A stretch of DNA of 64,000 nucleotides from Rhizodiscina lignyota (Eukaryota; Ascomycota; Dothideomycetes; Aulographales; Rhizodiscinaceae): the NCBI GenBank assembly GCA_010015805.1, contig ML978128.1:1240001-1304000 (forward strand), given 5' to 3'. The notes below the pieces were generated by a model, which was not told where the DNA came from, did no database searches, and saw only the letters and a program-made list of their open reading frames with translations. The position numbers and the translations under genes are program-made. Positions 1 through 9,260 of this stretch are shown here, piece by piece (within the stretch, counting starts at the first letter, position 1; each line of letters begins with the position of its first letter).

Positions 1-231
1 TGTCATCCAGGAACGAGATTCCAGTGTCTAGTCTTACAAGTTGGAAGATATTTTTCTTCTACCTGAACTATACTAGAATTAAGGGTGCAACCACAACAGA
101 AGCCACTTTGATAGCTCTTGCCCAAGTTCGAACTGCATTGTCGACATTATAAGCTAGCGCATCAACGGCGGCCCCGCGTATTTGTTGCTGGGGTGCAGCT
201 AGACAAATCTTCACTCCAACAACAACGCGTT

Positions 232-2274
232 ATGAGAACCGTTGTTGCTCGACATTCAGCCTTTTCTTCAAGCAAGCTTCGAAATGGCCTCTCACACTCC
301 TATGGAGTCTTCTCAATCCCCTACGGAATCTTCTCGCGCTTCTATGGAGCCTTCTCCAAGCCCTCCACTCGTGGTATCGCTCAACCGGCACTTCGCGCTC
401 GGTTTTGCTCGAGTGAACGACTCCGCCTGGTGAAGTCGCATATTCGAGATGTCCAAAGGAAAGATCTTACCACACTTCGCAGTTTATCGACACCGGATCA
501 CAAGAATGAGACCATCTACGCGTTGGCCACTGCCCCAGGCACTTCGGCTATTGCAGTAGTGCGCGTATCTGGTCCTGCATGCAAGAATGTGGGTTGAGAA
601 CGCATCAAGGGTACCACTTATAGACTATCAACTAACGTATTGCACAGATATACTATCTGCTCTCCCTGCGACACACCCTTCCAAGCCCTCGGCTAGCTGT
701 CCTCCGCACGCTCTACGATCCAGCAGATGATGGCATCCTCGACCCGGGTGCATTAGTTCTCTACTTCCCAGCGCCCCACTCATTCACCGGAGAAGATGTG
801 CTCGAGCTGCACATTCATGGCGGTCCAGCAACGATCACAGCGGTGTTAGCAGCCGTACCACAGTGCGCTGCACACTTTGAATGTCCCGAATGCAAAGAAG
901 TCGGGGCCGGTCATGCAATCCGCTACGCTGAACCCGGGGAATTCACCCGTCTTGCTTTCCTCAACAAGCGTCTCTCCCTACCGCAGATCGAAGCTCTGTC
1001 AGCGACTCTCTCTGCGCAAACAGAACAACAGCGGCGCGTGGCAGCGCGAGGCTCGCGCTCGGCACTGTCAGATACGTACGAGGCATGGCGCATGAAACTT
1101 CTTCTGGCGCGCGGCGAGCTCGAAGCGATCATTGACTTTCATGAATCAGAAGACTTTGACGAAACGCCCGAACAGTTGGCGAAGAACGTTGCGCAAATGG
1201 CGCGTGGGTTGTTGGAGGAGATCAAGCTACACAGAGCGAATGCTGTCAGGGGTGAGCTGCTGCGCAGCGGCATTAGCGTCGCGTTTCTAGGAGCGCCGAA
1301 CGCGGGGAAGAGCAGTCTGCTCAACAGGGTTGTGGGCAGAGAAGCCGCAATCGTGAGCCGCGAGGCTGGCACCACGAGGGATATTGTGGACGTAAACGTG
1401 GATTTGGCTGGATGGTACGTTAAATTTGGGGACATGGCGGGACTGCGCGGCAGCAACAGTTCAGGCCACGCGACCTCTGAGAAGGATGAAGTGGGCGAGG
1501 TCGAACAGGAAGGCATCAGGCGCGCGAAGGAGCGGGCGCTGCAATCGGACGTTGTCGTCGTGATCCTCGCCGTCGAACTGGACCCCGAGAACGGCCAGCC
1601 TGTCTTACGCATCGATCCCGAAGTCGTCGCAACGGCGCACGAATGCGCGACGCAGGGCCGCGCAGTCCTCGTTGCCATTAACAAGACCGATAAGCTCGAT
1701 TCGGCCGAAGACGATAATTTTGGCCCCAAAATTATCGCAGCGTGGCGGAAGGAGGTTCAGGCTTCCCTGGGCGTCGAAGAGGGCAGGATCTTCGCTATAT
1801 CCTGCAGGTCCGAGGCAGAGCCGCAAACTAGCCCCCAAAACCAGCCCGGCGGTACAACCACACCAGACCCCGGCCACATCCAAGCCTTCCTGCACGGCCT
1901 GACGTCGACGTTTTCGTCGCTCACTCAGCCCCTGGTCCCCAATCGGGACCCTGCCAATGAAACATATCTCTCCGATATGTCGATTTGGCAGGACTCCTTG
2001 GGGGCCTCGGAGCGCCAGCGAGTGCTGCTGGAGGAGTGTATGGGCCATCTGGAGGTATTTCTGGCCCATACACTCCAACAGCAGAGCTTCGACGTCGTCG
2101 TGGCTGCGGAGAGTCTCCGGGCCGCGGCAGACTGCCTGGCCCGGGTCACCGGGCGTGGGGAAGGCGGAGATGTGGAGGAGGTTCTCGGTGTGGTGTTTGA
2201 GAAGTAAGCCGGCCCGAAGTATTACGGAAACATGAAACTGACACTAGAAGCACAGGTTCTGCGTAGGGAAGTGA
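232..2274 (+). CDS. MSS1: Mitochondrial tRNA-modification GTPase MSS1 (MnmE/TrmE family)
   Basis: Exons 232-588, 648-2203 and 2256-2274; phase is kept and the product is 643 aa. The family works with MTO1/MnmG to install carboxymethylaminomethyl-type modification on wobble uridine of mitochondrial tRNAs. The first ~70 residues are Arg/Ser-rich with no acidic run, like a matrix presequence. The N-terminal folate-binding part follows (TIYALAT.., SGAIAVVR-like start, then GEFTRLAFLNKR). The G domain shows GAPNAGKSS (P-loop), TTRD, DMAGLRG (usually DTAG) and NKTD. The exon-2 frame runs into a stop right after FEK, but a GTAAGC donor at 2204 and a CACAG acceptor join a 19-nt last exon that supplies FCVGK, the C-terminal CxGK motif with the catalytic cysteine. 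The ATG at 232 was chosen because the upstream extension has no ATG. The 3' half of exon 2 contains three strong inverted repeats (see findings). Confidence 0.95.
1712..1737. repeat. Perfect inverted repeat, 12-bp arms, inside MSS1
   Basis: The arms CGATAATTTTGG and CCAAAATTATCG are exact reverse complements with a 2-nt spacer. They lie in coding sequence just after the NKTD motif. Nothing suggests a terminator here, since the ORF continues through it. Confidence 0.9.
1950..1992. repeat. Compound inverted repeat inside MSS1
   Basis: The outer arms CCTGCCAA / TTGGCAGG (8 bp) enclose a 4x4 internal loop, then inner arms ACATATC / GATATGT (7 bp) around a 5-nt loop. The sequence is coding. Confidence 0.85.
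2033..2076. repeat. Perfect inverted repeat, 15-bp arms, inside MSS1
   Basis: GGAGTGTATGGGCCA and TGGCCCATACACTCC are exact reverse complements separated by 14 nt, all within the C-terminal helical domain coding region of MSS1. Confidence 0.9.
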
Positions 2275-3089
2275 GGGGACGGGACTGGCGGTGCGGCGGG
2301 GGGCTCTCTTTGCTCTCCGAGCACTAAGTACATACAAATGGAAAGCTCTAACTCCACTCTTCAATTGCCAGTAGAGATCCCAGATTGAATCAACGTGTTG
2401 CTCGAGTAACAAGCTGTGACCGTGCCGTCATGGAATACACAAAGCCTGTTGCCGGCTACAACACCATAAGGAAGGCAACAGAAGAATGCTCTGCCGAAGT
2501 TGGAACAATACCGACGAACAGGTATAACTCTGTAAAACTCTTCGGCGGCAGCCTCAACACATAGGATCTGGCAGATATTGAGTAATATCTCGTGCGTCAC
2601 TAACACGTTTGCAGCATAGATTTGAAGGATTGTGCATCAAGACCTGAACTCCGCTCTATTTTTCCGATCTATTGCCCGAGTACCATAGCAGGTACCATAC
2701 CAACATTCCTCGTGAGACAAGAAAGAAGAATTGGAAAGGGGGGTAGACAGAAAGAAAGACATTTGAAGAAGGATTACAATAAGTATAAAAAAGGCCCAAG
2801 CCCAGCCGGCAGAAAGAAGGAAACACCAGACGACCCGCTATGCCGAAAGAAAAGACGAAAATGAGGAAGACGAATCGAAGACGCTGAACGCAGCAACAGA
2901 AGAAGCAAACTGCAGAATCCACCGCCAACGCTCCAGGCGCCGATGCATCACGAGTCCTTCACCTCCCTCCTCCTCCTCCTCCCAGCAACCCGAGGGCGCC
3001 CGGTCCAGCCAGTGCGGAGTGTGCCATGATGAAATATGTACGCCGTAAATCCCGCCAGCCATATGTACAAATCCCACCCGTGCGCCGAC

Positions 3090-3116
3090 TTAGTTGTAGC
3101 CGCCGCGTCCAGACAT
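3090..3116 (-). CDS. Micro-ORF 3, octapeptide MSGRGGYN
   Basis: The ORF is 9 codons with stop TAA, 74 nt downstream of micro-ORF 2, and starts in an ACACCGATGTC context. It adds a Ser after Met and uses different Gly codons (GGA, GGC, GGC) from the other copies, but keeps the GRGGYN core. A stop in the -2 to -1 codon region of the leader and the immediate stop after Asn make it a closed frame. Confidence 0.48.
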   Translation of the reverse strand: MSGRGGYN

Positions 3117-3190
3117 CGGTGTCGCTGAAATCAGAAATGAAATTGGTGAAGTGAAGATGAAAAGGTAGATGTGTCGGAGAGGCGCAGCGT

Positions 3191-3214
3191 CTAGTTGTAT
3201 CCGCCGCGACCCAT
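3191..3214 (-). CDS. Micro-ORF 2, heptapeptide MGRGGYN
   Basis: The ORF is 8 codons with stop TAG and starts in a strong CATCACCATGG context, close to the Kozak optimum. It lies 189 nt downstream of micro-ORF 1. The peptide is identical to ORF 1 despite synonymous differences. The flanks on both sides show no similarity to those of the other copies, so this is not a simple recent tandem duplication of a larger unit. Confidence 0.5.
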   Translation of the reverse strand: MGRGGYN

Positions 3215-3403
3215 GGTGATGATGATGAAGACGTGGAAGATTATTTTTGAAATTGTGCGATTTGAAATGTTTGTTGGAGATGAGGCACAGCCGAAACCGA
3301 GGAACGTGCGTGTGTCTGTGTGGTGTTGTTGTATGTGGTGATGATCAGATGATGTGAGAGTAGATGAGATGTGTTGATGTATCCGTGCAAGCGACGACGC
3401 GTA

Positions 3404-3427
3404 TTAGTTATATCCGCCGCGACCCAT
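3404..3427 (-). CDS. Micro-ORF 1, heptapeptide MGRGGYN
   Basis: The ORF is a complete ATG-to-TAA frame of 8 codons, preceded by the C/T-rich leader and the context TTCAAA just before the ATG. It encodes the same peptide as micro-ORF 2 but uses TAT for Tyr and TAA as stop, whereas ORF 2 uses TAC and TAG. The start context is A-rich at -3 to -1, which is good for fungal initiation. It is too short for ordinary gene finders. Translation is inferred from peptide conservation only. Confidence 0.5.
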   Translation of the reverse strand: MGRGGYN

Positions 3428-3960
3428 TTTGAAGAAAGGTTGAATATAGAAAATTCGGAATTGAGAGTGTCGAGGTGATTTGTGACAAAAGAAATACGAA
3501 AAGTTGGTGCCTGAAGGAGGTCGAGGACGAAGGAAACCGGTGTATGAAGTGACTCTTTGAGAGGGTTTGCGAGGTGCAGGAAGGTGTGGATGGAGAGATG
3601 TGATTTGACTGTAGGAGAAGGGGATTGCTGTTGACTGAAATCGAAAATCGTTTGACGTTACTTGTATTGGGTCGGGGGCTGAGTGTCGAGGACGTGACTC
3701 TTTCTCCGTTAACGAACGAGACGCTGCGTACGCTCTGCAGGAATTAAGGCGCTGTCGAAGAGTGGAAAATTAGAAAAGAGGATTGAGAGTGCCAGAAAGG
3801 ACTGCCTGCGAAGGAAAGCTGTAACGAGCGGCTTGCTAGGAAAAGAAGAGAAGAGAAAACGGAGAGAACGAAGGAAACGGTTGCTGCCTGTGAGGCCGGT
3901 CGAGTGCTTTGCTGTCTGGAATTTGATGATGCTAGAACCCTGGAGAGCCGTGCGAGAGGC

Positions 3961-3972
3961 TCTACTTATATC
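3961..3972 (-). promoter_or_regulatory. TATA-like element upstream of the micro-ORF unit
   Basis: The minus strand reads GATATAAGTAGA, a good TATA-box match, about 540 nt upstream of the first micro-ORF. A start site some 30-40 nt downstream would give a long C/T-rich leader. This is inferred from sequence only. Confidence 0.4.
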
Positions 3973-4083
3973 AACAGCCCTGTGATCGCCGTGGTCAGGG
4001 CAGCAGATGCACCATTGCTGATGCCTCTCAGAACTCAAAAATAAGACAGGTGTAGTACTTCCCGGACGGGAAAGCCGCGCCAC

Positions 4084-6365
4084 TACTGCATCGGACGTCG
4101 CAGCGCTCGAAATGGATCAGGGCCACGAGCTGCGCGTGGGGCAGCGAGCACTGAGTCGAAGACAGGCCGCATAGCCACGGGCCTTGTGCCGTCGGCCAGT
4201 GTGGGAGAGCCAAGAGGGTGTGCGATGAGTGATGATGGAGATGACAAAGGGCTGCAGGAGTAACGGTCGAGGCCTCCACTTCAGGTCTAAATGCGTGCCA
4301 TGCCCGCTCCGGCGACGGTATTGGCCAGCTCAAGGTCAGCGCGGAAAGCAAGCGAACGAAAGCCGCTGAACAGCTCTCTCCACCGCCAGCATTCGTTTAC
4401 CGCTCGTGCGCCACAGATCACACCTCGACGTTGGCTTGCTGCCCGCCATTCTGCGGCGCATGCGTGCCACGCCTTTTACCGCTCGAATGTGGCTTGAAAA
4501 TTGACCGCCCGCTGGCATCTGTAACAGGTTGATAATGATGCGGAGAGAGTCGAGTCGTCTGGATCGGGACAGTCGTCCGATGTATCTGGTCGCTAGCCCT
4601 ACGGCCTGCATTGGCGCTGAGATGGGCAGCGATCGTCATCTGGTTAGTAAGGCGTGCAGCACTGCGCACCGAAGAGGCAATCTGTGTGATTTCGAAGCAG
4701 CCTTCTGGAATTCCCGCGACTTCGCTTTCGCCATCCGTCCACTATATTCAACCCGTTACTCCAACATCGCCTGCCCCAAACGGCCGTTCTGCGAAGTCCG
4801 GCTGCAACCGTCGATCCGTTGGTAGGGCTGTTCCACCCTATGTTCCTGAAATAGCCCCCACTCCACTGCCTCGTCATCAGCACTGTGAAGCTCCTCTGTC
4901 ACGATGTAGCGAGCGCAAGGCATCGTGATTCGTATTATCGCCTGCTGGGGTTCTCCGCCTGCCGAGCACTGATGCCTATACATGACCCGGGCCGAAGATT
5001 GGTCTGTTGTCTGGCGTGGGGGATGGCAAGGCATTCTACGAAACGTCGTGCTGTTGCGCAACTAGGAGCAAGCTTCCGGCGCCTTGTCACATTATCGACA
5101 TCATCGCCCAGTTACGCGATCTGCCTCGAGAATGTTGTGTAAGCTCCGGAATCAGTTGCATTCTCACAGAACCAGGAGCGCGGTGTTCTTCGCATGCTGT
5201 GTCGGTCACGGAGCCGTGGTCGAAATGCGGGAGGTCGTACTCGCCAAAAGTTGAAAGGCAGTTCCTGCATCCATACGGTTTTCCTAGTGCGCGCGACATC
5301 GCCAAGATTGGCATTCTCAACGAAGCAGATGTCGAAATTCATTGTGGGCGGGCCGTGCTTATCCAGCTCGACCCAGTGCAGCGGCTTGGGGACGTTAGCG
5401 GCATGTAAATTTAGTTGGTGGCGCCGTAAGGCAGGCCAATAGGCTCTCGTGTGGAGTTTTGCACACCTCCACTGCCGACTGACCGATTCAAACGTGAACG
5501 CCAGGGCTGTGCCGTCCCGCATAACCACACGGAGAATGTGCGGTAGTGGCTGGAGAGAAGGTGGATGGTCGAGATACCGCTCTGCCCTAAGAAGCGGCTG
5601 AACCCCTTCTGCACGTTATAGGCCGCTCCTGTGGCTTCTGTCGCGCGAAAGCTTGTGTCCAACGAACGTGTTCAGCTCCGAAGCATAGGGAGACTTTGGG
5701 TATTCTGACACACCAATGAGTACACGCCTTGTACGCCTGTATCGGAGAATTGCCGGGCTTGGATATGGCGCAGTTTCGACGTTGCAGCCAAGTCACTGAA
5801 GTTGCAGAGGGATTCTGGTAGGACAGGCATGTGAAGGAATCCCTGAGATAAGGCACCGGTACTCATCGATCTCCCTGAGCCTTGCTTGTGCGATCGATCT
5901 CGAAGAGGCCATGCTGTTCATCTGGAATGCGCGAAATCCATCACGATCCTTCTCCCACGCCGCTGCATCATATCGGCTTGCCTAACCATTCGTGTGTTCG
6001 GAGACGACGTTTGACTCGTTGGACGGAGGCCCTTTCGGTGACTCCGAATCGCAAAGTAAGGGCCGTACATCCTCCCCGCATCTCGAGCCCATGATTCATG
6101 AAGTCAAAGTTAAGCTCGTAAATACGTGTAGTATAGATGAGGGGTTTACTCAAGGGTTCCATGCACGGTGTCTCCTGAGACGGGGTTGGAAAAGGAAGCA
6201 CCAACTCCTCCATCATACTCTTATCTCATTATTCATCAATTTCTCAAGCAATGGTATTGTCATAGTAATTCAGACATGATAGCAATTCTGCAACTTCTCC
6301 ACGTGTAGCTCGTATGTTCTCTCAACGGTGGCCCCACGCCATCGTACTGCGTCCATCGCGCTCTA
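4084..6365. other. Gene-free stretch with a possible gene relic on the minus strand (about 5870-4640)
   Basis: No intact coding model could be built. On the minus strand several protein-like fragments occur in different frames, for example one around 5866-5672, one around 5662-5411, one around 5528-5250 and one around 5300-5100. They lie in a consistent order, as expected of an old decayed or heavily rearranged gene. I cannot assign the fragments to a family. The region between 4084 and 4640 shows only short ORFs on both strands. Confidence 0.25.
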
Positions 6366-7688
6366 TCAGAGGGAGTATGAGCTGATGTAGTACTGCAAGC
6401 CGTCAGCATCGAGATAGTAGCCGCGGAACAGTTGTTCAGCTCACTGTGAGGACAGAAGGGTCATCGCTATCTTCGTTGTTGCTCAGGAAGACGTAAAGTA
6501 TTAGGGCGTGATCGTCACAGAAACCTGCGCGGCATGTTAGCACAAGGGAACACCGTTACGGCAGCAGCGAGATTACAAGCAATGACTCTTCCACTGAGCC
6601 TTCCCACTGACATGACTTTGCCCCAATCTCGCCCGTCGATTCTAACAGTTGCCCACCCCTCTTCGCTCTTCCCGTCTGCACTTCCTAGCTCTCTCATTCT
6701 TGTGCTGGCATGATGACGGATGCCCTCCTCGCCTCCTTCCACTTGAGCTGGATCGAGATCTGGATTCTGAAGGCCCGTCCAGAGCGTTGAGATATTCATT
6801 GCATCTGTTCTGATACTCAGTCTCAGACAGCCGTGCATGTTCGCCGAAAGCTCCAAACGAGGAGTAGAGTTTGAGTTCCCAGACGTGCCCGACTTCGAAG
6901 CGAGTGCTAATTTCGTGAATCGGTCCGAGATGCTCTTCAACTGGATCAGAGGTGGCAGTTGGATATGCACATCTGGCTCACGACACCTCGGCTCGTGAAT
7001 GCCGTCCACGTTACTTTGGCTGAGGACACGGACGGGGATATCTTGGGTCACAATCGTCTCCCGCTCACGAGAGCTGCTGTTGAAGTCGACACTCGATGCT
7101 CGATCATCCATCGCATCTGGATCTTGTCGAGCGGAAGATGCGCCGAAGGCATCAACCCCAGTTCGATAGGAAACTGTGTTGATTGTGAGGCACAGTACAG
7201 GCAGGCTATCTTTCTTGGTGAGCCTGATGTTGGCCGATGTAGCATTCAGGGCGGATTTGAGAGCGCGCTGGAGCTGTACAACGGGTACTTCGAGGTTGAT
7301 GACATCGTTGTTGGCCGACTGAATCGTATATTGCTCGAAGATAGTGTCCTTCGACGGTCAGCTTTGCATGCGCGATGGAACTATCAAAGCGAAGATTCAA
7401 CTTACTTTCGCCAGCACGCTATATCACGACCACACGGTCAGTAGTGGGAAACTATATAGATATAGACATCACTTACGCCCAAACCTGAGTTCCTTGTTCA
7501 GGTATTATCGTGAAGCGGATTTCATTTTCGTCTAGCCGAACCCACGCCACTGCTCCCAAGGACGCTATGGAGGCAGTAAATTCTAGTCCAAGCGCATTAG
7601 CGATCTGATCTAGCTCTAAAATTTTCAAATCTTTACTACACTTACTGTTAAACGTGTTGATGTTCTGTATGGAGGCCTTGAACCGCAT
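6366..7688 (-). CDS. HUS1: DNA-damage checkpoint clamp subunit HUS1
   Basis: Exons (minus strand) 7688-7646, 7582-7477, 7418-7406, 7348-6577, 6524-6445 and 6392-6366; 346 aa, in phase. HUS1 is one subunit of the Rad9-Rad1-Hus1 (9-1-1) PCNA-like ring that loads at damaged DNA and activates ATR/Mec1 signalling. Family landmarks are the start MRFKASIQNINTFN, then VAWVRLDENEIRFTI, PEQGTQVWA, DTIFEQYTIQSAN, TQDIPVRVL, HEPRCREPDVHI, LQLKSISDRFTKLALAS, ELSANMHG, the GWATVRIDGRDWGKV segment and the end LTYYISSYSL. The third exon is only 13 nt (VLAK) and is needed to link VWA to DTIF at the family spacing. Intron 1 is 63 nt, so it can be read through in frame and could mislead gene callers. The internal variable loop is Ser-rich, as usual. 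Confidence 0.93.
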
Positions 7689-8306
7689 CGCGACGCGTTG
7701 GACGCGCGATCATACGCGACAGTCGTGGTATCGGAACGTTGAGTAGTTTGCCTTATACATCCCCGGTCATAAAATATTTCTATTTTGAAGCTTAGGGAGA
7801 CAAGACGGAGAAGAGCGGAAGGTGTTGCGTGATGTATTGTCGAGAGAATGTTAAGCTGTGGCGGGTGAGGTTATGTATGGGACGACTTTGGAGGGACCGC
7901 GCTATGCACTACGGTCAAAGTTTACCGACCACGCTTCATAGCAAAAGTATTGCAAGCCAGAGTTTTATTACGCTAGCAGTCTCAAGTTCATTAATTGCTA
8001 TACGACAGCTTGCGAACAATTCACTGTTCTTCGAAATCTGAGTCATTAAGGTGAGAGCCATCATATGGTCGAATTATAGAAATACTGAGTGTTCAACACC
8101 AGTTCAAAGAGAAATCAACACTCTTCAAATAGCACGGGATTATCAGGGCAGCTGTGTTTATGTTCCTTGTAGAGTGTACGAGAGTTAGTCAGGCCAGATG
8201 AATTGCATTAAGTCTGAATTAATGCTATGTGTTCCTCCGATCCGATCCAACATTTGTTCCACCATCAATTATCCATTGCTTGTTTCCTCCTCGTCGCCGC
8301 CTGCCT
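7689..8306. other. Intergenic between HUS1 and a small orphan gene
   Basis: This holds the HUS1 upstream region (minus strand) and the downstream region of the next minus-strand gene. It is relatively A/T-rich around 7960-8200. I see no gene or structured element. Confidence 0.5.
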
Positions 8307-8938
8307 CTACCGGCCATCCTCCCGTCCACCGTCCCCAGCCCCAGGCACATCCACGCTCGAGTCATCAGAGAGCACCGTCCACGGATCACCCTCCCTGCTG
8401 TCCACCAAGGTCAACTCATCACCCATGGCAGCATCCCACTGCACCGGTGGAGTAGCTGGGGGAACCACACGCGGCGCAGGCATGCCATTCTCCTGTCGAG
8501 CGAGTGCGATCGCTTCGAGTTGGCGGTGGAATGGCTCGTCGCCACGGATATCGCCAAGTCCATCTGGTAACACTGGAGCCGGCAGAGGGTGTGTTCGTGG
8601 CCGGTTTGGCGTGTTCTGGAGTATAGGTCCAGGTGTTGGGCCAGGTGTTTGCCTTGGTGTTGTGCGTGGTGTGATGTCGCTGCGCGGAACGAACACTGGT
8701 GCATCAGCTCGTAGGCGAGAGTCTCGCGCCCCTTGCGGCGGATTTTGGTGGCGGTGGCCGAGCTGCGGGTCTGGCTGTTGCTGCTGTACAGAGTGCCGGG
8801 CCGGGGCTATTGAGAGTATAATATCATATATTCATGAGAGGATTGTTGTTATTTTGACCGACCGTTCGATGTTTGTTCCTGGTGTGCACCAGAATCTCTC
8901 TGGCCGTGACCAGCGCGGCTTGGAGCAGAGTTGTCCAT
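8307..8938 (-). CDS. Small proline-rich protein of unknown function
   Basis: Exons 8938-8863 and 8806-8307 (minus strand); 191 aa. The 56-nt intron has a weak GTCGGT donor and an AATAG acceptor, and the join keeps phase. I do not recognise the protein. It starts MDNSAPSRAGHGQRDSG, has a Gln/Pro/His segment, then a run of TPRTTPRQTPGPTPG-like Pro/Thr repeats, an amphipathic helix-like piece (DEPFHRQLEAIALARQENG), and an acidic C-terminus (LTLVDSREGDPWTVLSDDSS) ending in Gly/Asp residues. It looks largely disordered. No signal peptide or membrane segment is visible. An upstream in-frame ATG exists at 9031 but would add an A/T-rich, UTR-like stretch, so 8938 was preferred. It could be a lineage-specific regulator; function is not inferred. 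Confidence 0.5.
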
Positions 8939-9260
8939 TGTTAATGAGATGTAGGAAGAAGAAGGAAGCAAGAGCTTGGAAATATTGACTACTAATATAC
9001 TAAATGGTCGTGTTAGCAATTGGAGTAGCATGAGTCAGAACAAACAATAATAAGTGGAGAATAAGTGTTGATATAGCCGTGAATGTGCGTGCTTTGACCC
9101 AAACGCGAGCTGAGAGTATCGTACCATACATGAAATCATTACTCTAACACCGCGGTAAACCAGTCTAGGCGTTAACCGCGTTTTCTGTTACTGTTGATTG
9201 ATCGTGGATTCTGCTTGTCCTCCTGGCAAATAATGCAAGAGGATGGACTATGTTGAGCCC

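Larger units (their letters stand above)
2640..3940 (-). other. Minus-strand transcription unit carrying three tandem micro-ORFs (approximate limits)
   Basis: The limits are inferred, not mapped. On the minus strand a TATA-like GATATAAGTAGA sits at 3972-3961, followed by a long C/T-rich leader typical of strongly expressed fungal genes. No long ORF with coding character follows. Instead three complete micro-ORFs of the form ATG-(Ser)-Gly-Arg-Gly-Gly-Tyr-Asn-stop occur in order at 3427-3404, 3214-3191 and 3116-3090, each with its own start and stop. The sequence between them is unrelated, A/C-rich and UTR-like. The unit is therefore best read as one polycistronic or uORF-like mRNA, or possibly three small genes. 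I recognise no named family. Confidence 0.5.

Noticed and set aside
1139-1729. Antisense protein opposite MSS1
   Set aside because: It is a shadow of MSS1 codon use; the sense frame carries all conserved motifs.
3709-4083. A 124-aa minus-strand protein upstream of the micro-ORFs
   Set aside because: Composition is low-complexity leader-like; it overlaps the TATA-like element and 5' leader of the micro-ORF unit.
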